From an uncultured Carboxylicivirga sp. (lineage in GTDB: Bacteria; Bacteroidota; Bacteroidia; Bacteroidales; Marinilabiliaceae): a stretch of DNA of 64,000 nt. Shown one piece after another: positions 45,517-54,069 of this stretch. Numbering within the stretch: position 1 is the stretch's first letter; the number at the start of each line of letters is the position of its first letter. The notes beneath the pieces are model-generated. The model worked only from the letters and a program-made list of their open reading frames with translations. It was not told the DNA's origin and did not search any database. Position numbers and translations under genes: made by a program. Where the stretch lies: positions 124,001 through 188,000 of the forward strand of contig CANLLN010000005.1 in NCBI GenBank assembly GCA_947491945.1. Direction: 5' to 3'.

Positions 45517-45552
45517 AAAGGCCCCGGTGCACTTCGCATAGCCGGGGCCTTT
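45517..45552. terminator. Perfect 11-bp GC-rich hairpin (terminator)
   Basis: AAAGGCCCCGG (45517-45527) and CCGGGGCCTTT (45542-45552) pair exactly. It ends the second RND operon on the minus strand and would also end the chemoreceptor relic on the plus strand. Confidence 0.75.
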
Positions 45553-45617
45553 GTCATTCACAAACAAAAAATAAAGGCAATCATCATCATCTTTCGGGCT
45601 GGTTAATACCTTATAGC

Positions 45618-45803
45618 CTATTTAGGCACGCCCAACTTGGTTAAGATATCATTCATCAGGCACCATCGTGTAATGGATGACTGAATGAGATTAAGGGCGA
45701 CAAATCCGGCTAAGAAAAGCCAGTTTATATTTACAAAGGCACCCAATAAAATGCTTATTAGCACCAAGGTACCAGCTATTGCTCTCACAATTCTTTCTTG
45801 CAT
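45618..45803 (-). CDS. DUF2892-family small membrane protein
   Basis: 61 aa with two helices. It matches the DUF2892 pattern: MQERIVRAIAGTLVLISILLG, then NWLFLAGFVALNLIQSSITRWCLMNDILTKLG, with the conserved W-x-x-x-N and P/W-C cysteine (WCLMNDIL) of YgaP-like membrane tails. The family is often fused or adjacent to rhodanese domains; no rhodanese is adjacent here. Last gene of the second RND cluster, 114 bp after the PII-like gene. Confidence 0.75.
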   Translation of the reverse strand: MQERIVRAIAGTLVLISILLGAFVNINWLFLAGFVALNLIQSSITRWCLMNDILTKLGVPK

Positions 45804-45916
45804 ATTTCATGTTTTTGTGCTTCAACTGTGTTCATCAGCTTTAGCGCGTTACTATTTTTTTATCAGATAAATAACAGCTTTCAATAACTGTATTTTAAGC
45901 TACTTACCCTAATACT

Positions 45917-46219
45917 TTATACTCCTTGTTCAACATCAATAACATAGGCATTAATATTACATTGCGGCATCTCTGCTTTACATTTCAACAAATTTTCCAG
46001 CAAACTGTCGGCTTGTTCATTGTCCACAAAAGCGATAAAGGCAATATTATCCGTCCCCTTTGAGACTTGCCCAAACCAGTTTCCGAGTCGGTGCTGCCGC
46101 TCCAGTTTACGCATTCCTTTCATTTCTATCTCGTTGTACGAAGGCACCTGATGTTCACTAAAGAACTCCTGCAGGCGCTCTCGGTATTCAACAACAGCAA
46201 TGGCTATCAATAATTTCAT
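45917..46219 (-). CDS. Small PII-like (ferredoxin-like fold) protein of an RND efflux operon
   Basis: 100 aa from ATG 46219 (a GTG at 46246 is less likely). The opening MKLLIAIAVVEYRERLQEFF and the ending NINAYVIDVEQG follow the beta-alpha-beta pattern of PII/DUF3240-type proteins encoded beside heavy-metal RND pumps. Two cysteines flank the C-terminal turn (LKCKAEMPQC). The T-loop of true GlnB is absent, so nitrogen sensing is unlikely; a nucleotide- or metal-sensing role for the pump is inference. It follows the pump gene after 80 bp. Confidence 0.55.
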   Translation of the reverse strand: MKLLIAIAVVEYRERLQEFFSEHQVPSYNEIEMKGMRKLERQHRLGNWFGQVSKGTDNIAFIAFVDNEQADSLLENLLKCKAEMPQCNINAYVIDVEQGV

Positions 46220-46301
46220 ATTCAACAGGATTAAGCGCAGGGGCACTGCTGATTATCGATGTGTGTAATTGGCACAGTGCCCGCGCCGGTTAAACTTAAT
46301 T

Positions 46302-49300
46302 TTAATTCAGCTCATCTGATGAGCCTTCTTCTTTGCTACCTTCGGTAAGCGTCTTCATTGCATCACCCTCGTATTTTTTCCGCTCAGTCATAAAATAAAT
46401 AAGCGGCACAATCAACAGTGTTAATACGGTGGAGGCAATAGTTCCGCCCATCAACGAGATGGCCAGTCCCTGAAAGATAGGATCAAACAAGATCACTACG
46501 GCACCAATTACCACGGTTCCGGCTGTAAGTAAGATGGGGGTTGTTCGCACAGCACCGGCTTCGATCACGGCTTCACGCAATGCCACACCTTCATTAAGGC
46601 GGATATTCACAAAATCGATAAGCAGAATGGAGTTACGCACCATAATACCGGCCAGCGCAATCATTCCAATCATTGATGTGGCAGTAAAGAAAGCATCGAG
46701 CATCAGGTGTCCCAACACGATACCCACCAGCGACAGGGGTATGGCCACCATCATTACAAAAGGAACTTTCAGGTTCTGAAACCAACCCACTATCAGCATA
46801 TAAATAATGACCAGCACCACGGCAAAAGCGGTACCCAAATCGCGAAATACCTCATAGGTAATCTGCCATTCGCCATCCCATTTCAGGCCGAAGTTATTTT
46901 CTACAAAAGGCTGACCATTATAAAACTCCTCTATGCTGTATCCTTCGGGCAACTTAATCTCATCCATGCGCTTACTCATATCCAGGATGGCATAAACTGG
47001 ACTCTCCAGCTCACCGGCCACATCGGCCGTTACATACACTACCTGCTTTTGATTTTTACGATAGATACTTTTTGCCTTAGGAGCCTCACGGATATTTACC
47101 AGATCACCGATCACCACCATATCGCCCTGCTGCGACCTAAGACTTACCTTCTTCAGATCATCGAGGCTGGTTCGATCAGCCTCGTCCAGGCGTAAGGTAA
47201 TACCCACTTGCTGATGGTCGTTTTCGGCATAGAGCGCCGATACGCGGGCTCCCCGTAAAGCCATATTCATGGCCTGTATAATCTGCTGAGGAGCAATACC
47301 ACTCAACATGGCTTTTTCCTTATCCACATCAAAAGTGTATTCAAGCTGCTCATCTTCCATCATCCAGTCTATATCCACCACACTCTCGGTATCGGCAAAC
47401 AATCGTTTCACCTGCTGCGCCACCTCACGCTGTGCTGCGTAATCGGGACCGTAAATCTCAGCTACCAGGGTTGACATCACCGGGGGTCCCGGGGGTACCT
47501 CCACTACTTTTACATTGGCATTAAACTTACGCCCGATATCCTGCAATCCTGACCGCAAAGCCTTGGCAATGTCATGCGACTGCAAGTCACGTTCTTTCTT
47601 TGATACCAGGTTCACCTGAATATCAGCAACATTGGAACCACGACGCAGGTCGTAGTGACGCACTAAACCATTGAAATTAATGGGCGCCGAAGTACCTACA
47701 TAGGTCTGATAGTTAGTTACCAGGTCGTGTTGACGAAGGTAAGCGGCTAACTCCTTAGTTACATTGGCAGTTTGCTCAAGGGTAGTACCCTCTGGCATAT
47801 CAATCACCACCTGAAACTCATTCTTATTATCGAATGGCAGAATCTTAACGGTAACGACCTTAAATAAAAACAGACTGGCGGAGGCAAACAGAAGCACCGT
47901 AACCCCTCCGATGAACACCCAGCGTTTCATCGGGCTCTCAATCATGGGGCGCATGGTTTTATCATACAAGCGGTAGATCAGCGTCTTCTCAAGTGAATAG
48001 TCCTTTTTATCATCGTCACCATCATCGTGCTTCAGCAGTCGATAAGCCAGCCACGGAGTGATCATCAGGGCCACCAGTAAGGAGAAGATCATGGCAATGG
48101 AGGCACCAATGGGCATCGGACTCATGTAAGGTCCCATCATACCCGACACAAATACCATGGGTATCACAGCGGCAATCACTGTAAAGGTAGCCAGTATGGT
48201 TGGATTACCCACCTCATCGATGGAACGCAGCGCCGCCTGCCAGAAAGGCAATTGCTTCATTTTAAAGTGGCGGTGCATATTTTCCGCAATAATAATCGAA
48301 TCGTCCACCACAATACCCGTTACAAATACCAGGGCAAATAGGGTAATACGGTTCAGGGTATAATCCAGGAAATAATAGCTAAACATGGTAAGGGCAAAGG
48401 TGATGGGCACAGAGATAAAAACCACCAGACCACCGCGCCATCCCATGGCCAGCATCACCACAAAGGTAACAGCCACAATGGCACCCAGTAGGTGCATCAG
48501 TAACTCTCCTACCTTATCCGAGGCTGTCTCGCCATAGTTACGGGTTACCTCCACATTAATATCGGCAGGCAAAAGCTCTTCGCGCAGCACCTCCACTTTC
48601 TTATTAATCTGCTCGGCCAAACGCATGGCATCAGCCCCCCGTCGCTTGGCAATGGAAATCGTTACCGCCGGGTATTCGCCGGCATTAACTTGCTGCTGCT
48701 CGCTGGCTTGTCCGTATCCAAAAGCCACATAAGCGCTGGGTAAGGCCGGACCATCTTGCACGGCGGCTACCTGATGCAGGTAAACGGGTGACTGCTGATA
48801 GACGCCCACCACCAGATTTTCCACTTCGGGAGCCGACTGAAAAAACGAACCGGTTCGCACAGCATACTCCTCGTTATTGCTACTGAAACTACCCGCTGAT
48901 ACCTGCTGGTTAGCGGCCTGCAACTGCTGCGTAATCAGCAAGGGATCGAGGGCAAAAGCCGCCATCTTATCACGATCAAGCGCTACTTTTATTTCTCGAT
49001 TACGACCCCCTATTACCTTGGTTTCCGACACATCTGTAATTTTCTCTATTTCAGCCGTGAGCTCCTGGGCTACCCGCTTCAGCTGATAGTCATCATAGGT
49101 CTCACTCCAAAGTGTCAAGCCCATTACGGGCACATCATCGATGGATCGTGTTTTAACCAGCGGCATGGTAACGCCCGCCGGCATCTTATCCATATTCTTA
49201 ATCAGCTCATTATACAGCTTAACCAGGCTTCGCTCAATATCTTCGCCCACGTAAAACTGCACGATTAACATGGCCTGCTCCGACATGGACTGAGAGTACA

Positions 49301-49553
49301 CATACTCCACACCCTTTATGTTGGAAACAATTTTTTCAATGGGTGTCACTACCTTCGATTCAATCTCTTCGGGGCTGGCTCCCGGGTACCCAACAAAAAT
49401 ATCGGCGATGGGCACATCAATCTGTGGCTCCTCTTCGCGGGGTGTCAGGTACGAACTATAGACCCCAATGATCATAAAGGCGACCATGAGCAGGGGTGTC
49501 AGTTTCGATTTTATAAACATCCGGGCTAAAGTCCCGGCAAATCCTGTTTTCAT
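46302..49553 (-). CDS. RND efflux permease (AcrB/CzcA superfamily), second system
   Basis: 1083 aa. Twelve membrane helices with two large periplasmic loops; the TM4 relay reads VFVTGIVVDDSIIIAENM. The loop motif VGYPGASPEEIESKVVTPIEK and the C-terminal GIMVRNSILLIDFVNIRL are RND signatures. Sequence near the N-terminus (PREEEPQIDVPIADIFV) belongs to the branch between multidrug and heavy-metal pumps that is often annotated simply as efflux RND. A charged C-terminal tail follows the last helix. Third gene of the duct-adaptor-pump operon, followed by a PII-like protein. Substrate unknown. Confidence 0.94.
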   Translation of the reverse strand: MKTGFAGTLARMFIKSKLTPLLMVAFMIIGVYSSYLTPREEEPQIDVPIADIFVGYPGASPEEIESKVVTPIEKIVSNIKGVEYVYSQSMSEQAMLIVQFYVGEDIERSLVKLYNELIKNMDKMPAGVTMPLVKTRSIDDVPVMGLTLWSETYDDYQLKRVAQELTAEIEKITDVSETKVIGGRNREIKVALDRDKMAAFALDPLLITQQLQAANQQVSAGSFSSNNEEYAVRTGSFFQSAPEVENLVVGVYQQSPVYLHQVAAVQDGPALPSAYVAFGYGQASEQQQVNAGEYPAVTISIAKRRGADAMRLAEQINKKVEVLREELLPADINVEVTRNYGETASDKVGELLMHLLGAIVAVTFVVMLAMGWRGGLVVFISVPITFALTMFSYYFLDYTLNRITLFALVFVTGIVVDDSIIIAENMHRHFKMKQLPFWQAALRSIDEVGNPTILATFTVIAAVIPMVFVSGMMGPYMSPMPIGASIAMIFSLLVALMITPWLAYRLLKHDDGDDDKKDYSLEKTLIYRLYDKTMRPMIESPMKRWVFIGGVTVLLFASASLFLFKVVTVKILPFDNKNEFQVVIDMPEGTTLEQTANVTKELAAYLRQHDLVTNYQTYVGTSAPINFNGLVRHYDLRRGSNVADIQVNLVSKKERDLQSHDIAKALRSGLQDIGRKFNANVKVVEVPPGPPVMSTLVAEIYGPDYAAQREVAQQVKRLFADTESVVDIDWMMEDEQLEYTFDVDKEKAMLSGIAPQQIIQAMNMALRGARVSALYAENDHQQVGITLRLDEADRTSLDDLKKVSLRSQQGDMVVIGDLVNIREAPKAKSIYRKNQKQVVYVTADVAGELESPVYAILDMSKRMDEIKLPEGYSIEEFYNGQPFVENNFGLKWDGEWQITYEVFRDLGTAFAVVLVIIYMLIVGWFQNLKVPFVMMVAIPLSLVGIVLGHLMLDAFFTATSMIGMIALAGIMVRNSILLIDFVNIRLNEGVALREAVIEAGAVRTTPILLTAGTVVIGAVVILFDPIFQGLAISLMGGTIASTVLTLLIVPLIYFMTERKKYEGDAMKTLTEGSKEEGSSDELN

Positions 49554-49580
49554 CGTAATATCATTTATAAGGTTAGGTCA

Positions 49581-50657
49581 TTATTTTATCTGTAATTTGG
49601 CACCGTCGAAAAGGCGTCCTTCTGCCGAAAGAATCAATCGATTCCCTTCATTCAGACCGGATAACACCTCTATTTTATCACCATAAGTCTTACCCAGGCG
49701 CACCCAGCGCAGCAAGGCCTGACCGGCGTGACTCACTGTCCATACACCCATTAACTGACCCCGTTTTACAATACGGTCGTTGGGAACTAACAATTTACTT
49801 TCCTGTCCTTTAAAATGCTGCACATGGGCAAATACACCGCTTCGGATTACATCCTTTTGATCTTCGGCAGGTTGCAAGGCAATGCGTGCATCGAACTGCG
49901 ATCCTGAGAAACGGCTGGACGGACTAATGTGAGAGATACTACCTTTGATGGCCTGCTTGCAGGCATCGATAAACACCTCTACGGTATCGCCTTTCTCCAC
50001 CTTATAAATCTCCGACTCGGGTATTTTAGCGCGTACCTCGAATAAACCGGGCGCTTCAATGGCCAGCAGGGGCATGCCCGGATTGGCCATATCACCGCTA
50101 TCAACAAATTTTTGGGTGATTACCCCATCGTAGGGCGCACGAATATTGGCATAGGACAGCATCTCCACGACCTCATCCTTTGCTTTTTGAGCGGCTTCCA
50201 ACTGTGCCTTAGTCATTGCCAGATGCACGGTTATATCATCCAACTCCTTTTGCGTAGCACTTTTGCTTTTATACAAGGCCGTGATACGCGAAAAATCCTC
50301 TTTGGCATGCTTGTAAGCGGCCTGAGCCTGAATGATATTGGCCTCTACCTGCTTTTCTTTCGCTTGTATGTCGTTACTGCGAATGGCTATTAGCAGCTGG
50401 CCCCGGCTTACCTTATCCCCCTCGCGCACCAGTACACGACTAATCTGTCCCATGAGACGGGTACTTAAAGTGGACTGATTAACGGAAGCTACCGATCCGG
50501 TGTACTGAAATTTCTTAGCAACGGTTGACGAAGCCAGGGTTTCAGCCTCTACCTGAATGGCCGTTCCCTCTTGTCCGCTATCGCTCTGCTTAGCGCCGCA
50601 AGCCTGCATTGCCATGCCTATAATTATAGTAACGATGATTAAATTAAGTGATTTCAT
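49581..50657 (-). CDS. RND efflux membrane fusion lipoprotein, second system
   Basis: 358 aa. Lipobox ending in Cys20 (AMQAC), then lipoyl half-motif (STRLMGQISRVLVREGDKV), a coiled hairpin (about 100-165), second half (NIRAPYDGVITQKFVDSGDM) and beta-barrel domain (IVKRGQLMGVWTV). It bridges the inner membrane pump and outer membrane duct. It lies 27 bp upstream of the pump gene and 39 bp downstream of the duct gene. Confidence 0.93.
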   Translation of the reverse strand: MKSLNLIIVTIIIGMAMQACGAKQSDSGQEGTAIQVEAETLASSTVAKKFQYTGSVASVNQSTLSTRLMGQISRVLVREGDKVSRGQLLIAIRSNDIQAKEKQVEANIIQAQAAYKHAKEDFSRITALYKSKSATQKELDDITVHLAMTKAQLEAAQKAKDEVVEMLSYANIRAPYDGVITQKFVDSGDMANPGMPLLAIEAPGLFEVRAKIPESEIYKVEKGDTVEVFIDACKQAIKGSISHISPSSRFSGSQFDARIALQPAEDQKDVIRSGVFAHVQHFKGQESKLLVPNDRIVKRGQLMGVWTVSHAGQALLRWVRLGKTYGDKIEVLSGLNEGNRLILSAEGRLFDGAKLQIK

Positions 50658-50696
50658 TGTTATCGTATTTTTTTGTTTTTGGAATGATTAATTTGA

Positions 50697-52025
50697 TTAA
50701 CGAAGAGCCTCGGAGGCTAACATCTGGTATTTAAAAACCGCCACATTGTAGTGATAGATGGCGTTCATGTACTTCAGTTGACTCTCTTCTGCCTTTGCTT
50801 CGGCCATCAGCAAATCAGAAGTACGCTCCATGCCCTGATGATAGCGGTTGGTGCGTATGCGCATGGACTCATGTGCTTCCTGTGCGGCCAGCTTGTAGCT
50901 CACTAGTTGACTCTCGGCCACGGCTATATCACGGATAGCCTTTGAAAGTTCCATATTTTCCTTCTCTACATAATCCTGGTAAGCAATCTGTGCCTTATTA
51001 TAATGCGCTTTCGACTGCTTATATTTACCCAGGTTGCGCCCGCCATTAAACAGGCGCCATTGCAACTTCAGGCCTACCATGTAACTGTCGGAGTCGAAAC
51101 CACCCAAATCAGCATCATACATATTGTACATACCAAAAGCATTAAGGCGCGGTGCAAACTTCATCAGGTCGCTCTTCGACATTTTCTTGTGCGCCTCAAG
51201 ACCATACTGCATGGCCACTACATCGGCACGATTTAGTACGGAGGTGGCATTGTCGAAAGAAAAAGACACTTGTGTGATGGAGTCGGTTATTTGCAAAGGC
51301 AGATCAATGGGTCGTCCCATCAGAAAATTCAGGGTCTCCTTCACGCTTTTTACCTTATTCTCTGCTTCTTGCACCCCGGCTACCTGTTCATGGCGACGTA
51401 CCCGGATGGCCATTACATCTGCCTCTTTCAAATAACCTTGTTCCAGGTTATCCTCGGCCATCGACAGATAGGCCTCGGTAGCCTGATAGGCTTTGTTCAT
51501 AACTGCCACACGACCTTGCGCCAGCTGCAGTGCATAGTAGGTCTGTTTCACCAAAAAAGCCACATACTCGCGGGTGTATTGCGTCTTTTGTTCGGTGGCT
51601 TTAAGCTGATTATTGGCCGCCCCTTTGCCCATCCAGGCATCCACATTAATTAAAGGTTGTTCAATTAGTACTTGTGTGGCAAAATGATTAGTCTGCCCGG
51701 GGTCGTTGATCAGTGCAGGATCAAAGTCGGCCATGGTGATGCCCTGCTGCTGCAATTTGAAACCAAAGGCATACAGCGGGTCGTTGGAGCTGCTGTAGGC
51801 ACCTGATACTTCCACTGCGGGTAAAAAAGCAGCATTGGCTTGTTGGTTTCCAGCCTTAGCAGCCGCCACATCAGCTAAAGACTTGCGAATTTCCCTGTTA
51901 TTTTCCGAAGCCATATCTAAGGCATCCTCTAAGGAAAAAGCCGTGCGTTCGGCCGGTTCCTGACCAAACAGTGTATAGCCTGTCAGGGTGAAACAGACTA
52001 CCAGCAAGCTTTTCATGTAATTCAT
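50697..52025 (-). CDS. TolC-family outer membrane efflux protein, second system
   Basis: About 442 aa from ATG 52025; Met 52016 is also possible, and a GTG at 52076 is unlikely because it sits inside a dyad. Signal peptide (LLVVCFTLTGYTLFGQ), then two OEP repeats (AFSLEDALDMASENNREIRKS; YMVGLKLQWRLFNGGRNLGKYKQ). No lipobox, unlike the duct of the first operon. First gene of the second RND operon; its promoter region holds two perfect dyads that are likely operators. Confidence 0.92.
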   Translation of the reverse strand: MNYMKSLLVVCFTLTGYTLFGQEPAERTAFSLEDALDMASENNREIRKSLADVAAAKAGNQQANAAFLPAVEVSGAYSSSNDPLYAFGFKLQQQGITMADFDPALINDPGQTNHFATQVLIEQPLINVDAWMGKGAANNQLKATEQKTQYTREYVAFLVKQTYYALQLAQGRVAVMNKAYQATEAYLSMAEDNLEQGYLKEADVMAIRVRRHEQVAGVQEAENKVKSVKETLNFLMGRPIDLPLQITDSITQVSFSFDNATSVLNRADVVAMQYGLEAHKKMSKSDLMKFAPRLNAFGMYNMYDADLGGFDSDSYMVGLKLQWRLFNGGRNLGKYKQSKAHYNKAQIAYQDYVEKENMELSKAIRDIAVAESQLVSYKLAAQEAHESMRIRTNRYHQGMERTSDLLMAEAKAEESQLKYMNAIYHYNVAVFKYQMLASEALR

Positions 52026-52058
52026 AGTTCTATTATTTTGTTTGTTTATTCCGTTATC

Positions 52059-52085
52059 GTTTGTGACATTTTCCACGTCACAAAC
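52059..52085. promoter_or_regulatory. Perfect 9-9-9 dyad upstream of the second RND operon
   Basis: GTTTGTGAC (52059-52067) and GTCACAAAC (52077-52085) are exact complements across a 9-nt spacer. It lies 34 bp upstream of the likely duct-gene start. The size suits a dimeric repressor such as TetR or MarR. Confidence 0.6.
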
Positions 52086-52101
52086 ATATATCTAATTTTC
52101 T

Positions 52102-52123
52102 ACATATACAACATTCTATATGT
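52102..52123. promoter_or_regulatory. Second dyad in the same promoter region
   Basis: ACATATA (52102-52108) and TATATGT (52117-52123) are exact complements across 8 nt, within a looser TCTACATATA...TATATGTGTAGA symmetry. It may be a second operator site or the core of the divergent promoter region. Confidence 0.45.
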
Positions 52124-52305
52124 GTAGATGTTTAAATTGTTTTTATCTAACTGATAAACTGATCAATAAGATTGAAGTATTTACAGATATCACGATATTT
52201 TTATTAAGATAGGAAGAAAAACTTATTTAAGTATATTAAATTCTTAATTTTTAAGAAAAAGTGCCATCATATCCCACAGAAAGTTTTTAAGCTGTATTCT
52301 TTAAT

Positions 52306-52313
52306 TATCTTTG
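52306..52313 (+). promoter_or_regulatory. TAnnTTTG -7 box upstream of the CvfB-like gene
   Basis: TATCTTTG is a full match to the Bacteroidota -7 consensus, 20 bases before ATG 52333. Confidence 0.55.
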
Positions 52314-52332
52314 CGTCCTATTTAAGAAAGAT

Positions 52333-53157
52333 ATGATTGGTAAATACAATACACTCAGAGTCGTAAAAGAAGTAGAATTTGGTATTTATCTCGACGGCGG
52401 TGAGCTGGGTGAGATATTACTGCCCATCCGGTACGTGCCCCCCGGGCTAAAGCCCGATGATGAGCTGGAGGTATTTATCTATCTGGATTCGGAAGATCGT
52501 GTAATCGCTACCACGGAAGAACCGTATGCCACCATCGGTGAGTTTGCCTACTTGAAAGTAGTATCGGTGAATAAGACCGGTGCCTTTTTGGATTGGGGAC
52601 TGATGAAGGATTTGCTTGTGCCCTACCGCGAACAGGCTGAACGCATGAAAGAAGGCCAAAGTTATGTGGTGTATGTTTACCTTGATGATGAGAGCCGACG
52701 CATAGTGGCTACCTCCAAACTCAACTCGGTGCTGGACAACCTGATGCCTGAATACGAAGAAGGCCAGGAGGTGGAGTTGATGGTAATTGACAAAACCGAT
52801 ATGGGCTATAAGGTATCGGTGAATAATCTGCACACAGGATTACTCTATCATAATGAGCTATTTAAACCTATCAAGATTGGCGACAAGTGCAAAGGGTACA
52901 TCAAAAAAGTAAGGGAAGATGACAAACTGGATATCACCCTTGAAAAACCCGGCTATGAAAAAATTGGCGGCCTCGCTGCCGAAATACTGGACAAGCTGAA
53001 TGCCAAGGGCGGTGCGTTAGCCGTTTCGGATAAGAGCCCGGCCGAGGTCATTTACAAAATGTTTGGCACCAGTAAGAAAAACTTTAAAAAAGCCATTGGC
53101 ACCCTTTATAAGCAACGATTAATTAGTATTGAGGACAATCAAATAAAAATACTGTAA
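52333..53157 (+). CDS. CvfB-like S1 RNA-binding protein
   Basis: 274 aa. Three S1-like OB folds (about 1-65, 66-135 with AYLKVVSVNKTGAFLDWGL, 140-215 with GYKVSVNNLHTGLLYHNEL) and a C-terminal winged helix (about 225-274, SPAEVIYKMFGTSKKNFKKAI). That is the CvfB layout. CvfB binds RNA and affects virulence gene expression in Gram-positives; the role in Bacteroidota is unknown. Divergent from the second RND operon. Confidence 0.87.
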   Translation: MIGKYNTLRVVKEVEFGIYLDGGELGEILLPIRYVPPGLKPDDELEVFIYLDSEDRVIATTEEPYATIGEFAYLKVVSVNKTGAFLDWGLMKDLLVPYREQAERMKEGQSYVVYVYLDDESRRIVATSKLNSVLDNLMPEYEEGQEVELMVIDKTDMGYKVSVNNLHTGLLYHNELFKPIKIGDKCKGYIKKVREDDKLDITLEKPGYEKIGGLAAEILDKLNAKGGALAVSDKSPAEVIYKMFGTSKKNFKKAIGTLYKQRLISIEDNQIKIL

Positions 53158-53258
53158 ATACTTCAGAATTCTTTATTAACGAATAAAGAGTAAAATTCAA
53201 AATTACCATTTAGTTTAACACGGAAAAGAGGAGCACCATCTGGTGTCAGTGAAGAAAG

Positions 53259-53837
53259 ATGAAAAAACTGATTTTAATTTTATTATGCAGCATTACCCTA
53301 TCAGGGTTACAACTACAAAAGGCCAAAAGTCAAACACCTAACCCCCACACATCAAGTCAAATACACGCATTTAGCATGCAATTGTATAACACAGTTGGCT
53401 ACACCGATATGGAAGCCAGCTTTTGGTTAACAGCCTTAAAAGATGCCCGCCATAATTTTAACTTACGATTGGCACATGAGCGTTTTGAAGGCCAATATTT
53501 TGGAATTGGACTAGGCTACGGTTACGAAGTACGTTTAAACAAGCAGGTACTTTTACCTTATTTCACCTACAATCATGATGTAGAAACCGGGGACAACAGC
53601 GCCCTGGTAAATGGCTTGTACTATTCCTATGGCGGTCGCTTTGATTTTGCTCTGGGAACCACTTCGAACTTTGGTGCCATAGGCTATAACAATAATTCAT
53701 ATTGGGTAGATGCCTATTACAATATTAAAGCCTATGGTGGCATTCAGTTGGGAATGGAATACTGTCGTATGAGTGATTCAAATGATGCCTATTATGGTAT
53801 CATCTTCCAAAAAACACTCTGGAAACGCCGTAATTAG
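53259..53837 (+). CDS. Exported protein of unknown function, beta-barrel-like
   Basis: 192 aa with a signal peptide (about 1-24). The mature part is rich in aromatic and Gly residues in alternating strands (FGIGLGYGYEVRLNKQVLL, YYSYGGRFDFALG, WVDAYYNIKAYGGIQLGMEY), typical of small outer membrane barrels, and ends near FQKTLWKRRN. I do not recognise a family. It starts 102 bp after the CvfB-like gene and ends in a strong hairpin, so it is probably expressed alone. Confidence 0.6.
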   Translation: MKKLILILLCSITLSGLQLQKAKSQTPNPHTSSQIHAFSMQLYNTVGYTDMEASFWLTALKDARHNFNLRLAHERFEGQYFGIGLGYGYEVRLNKQVLLPYFTYNHDVETGDNSALVNGLYYSYGGRFDFALGTTSNFGAIGYNNNSYWVDAYYNIKAYGGIQLGMEYCRMSDSNDAYYGIIFQKTLWKRRN

Positions 53838-53912
53838 AAAATTACAAATAATCCACGTGCTGGCATTATGCTATGCCACTAGTGATATAAGCAAATAGCA
53901 TCAGACATAGGT

Positions 53913-53948
53913 AGGGGCGTAACGAAAAGTTTACGCCCCTTATTTTTA
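53913..53948 (+). terminator. Rho-independent terminator of the unknown envelope gene
   Basis: AGGGGCGTAA (53913-53922) pairs with TTACGCCCCT (53931-53940), followed by TATTTTTAA. Confidence 0.8.
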
Positions 53949-54069
53949 ATGACCCAGACAAAGCGCTGCTGTGCAGGCTTGCTTTCTGCAATATGTCAGG
54001 ACACGATGTACTGAAAAATTTTCATACAGGCTCGTCCTAACGCGCCTAACTATGAAGGGCTAAAGGGCC

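Noticed and set aside
53170-53189. 8-bp AT-only inverted repeat after the CvfB-like gene
   Set aside because: TCTTTATT-AACG-AATAAAGA is too AT-rich and short to call a terminator with confidence.
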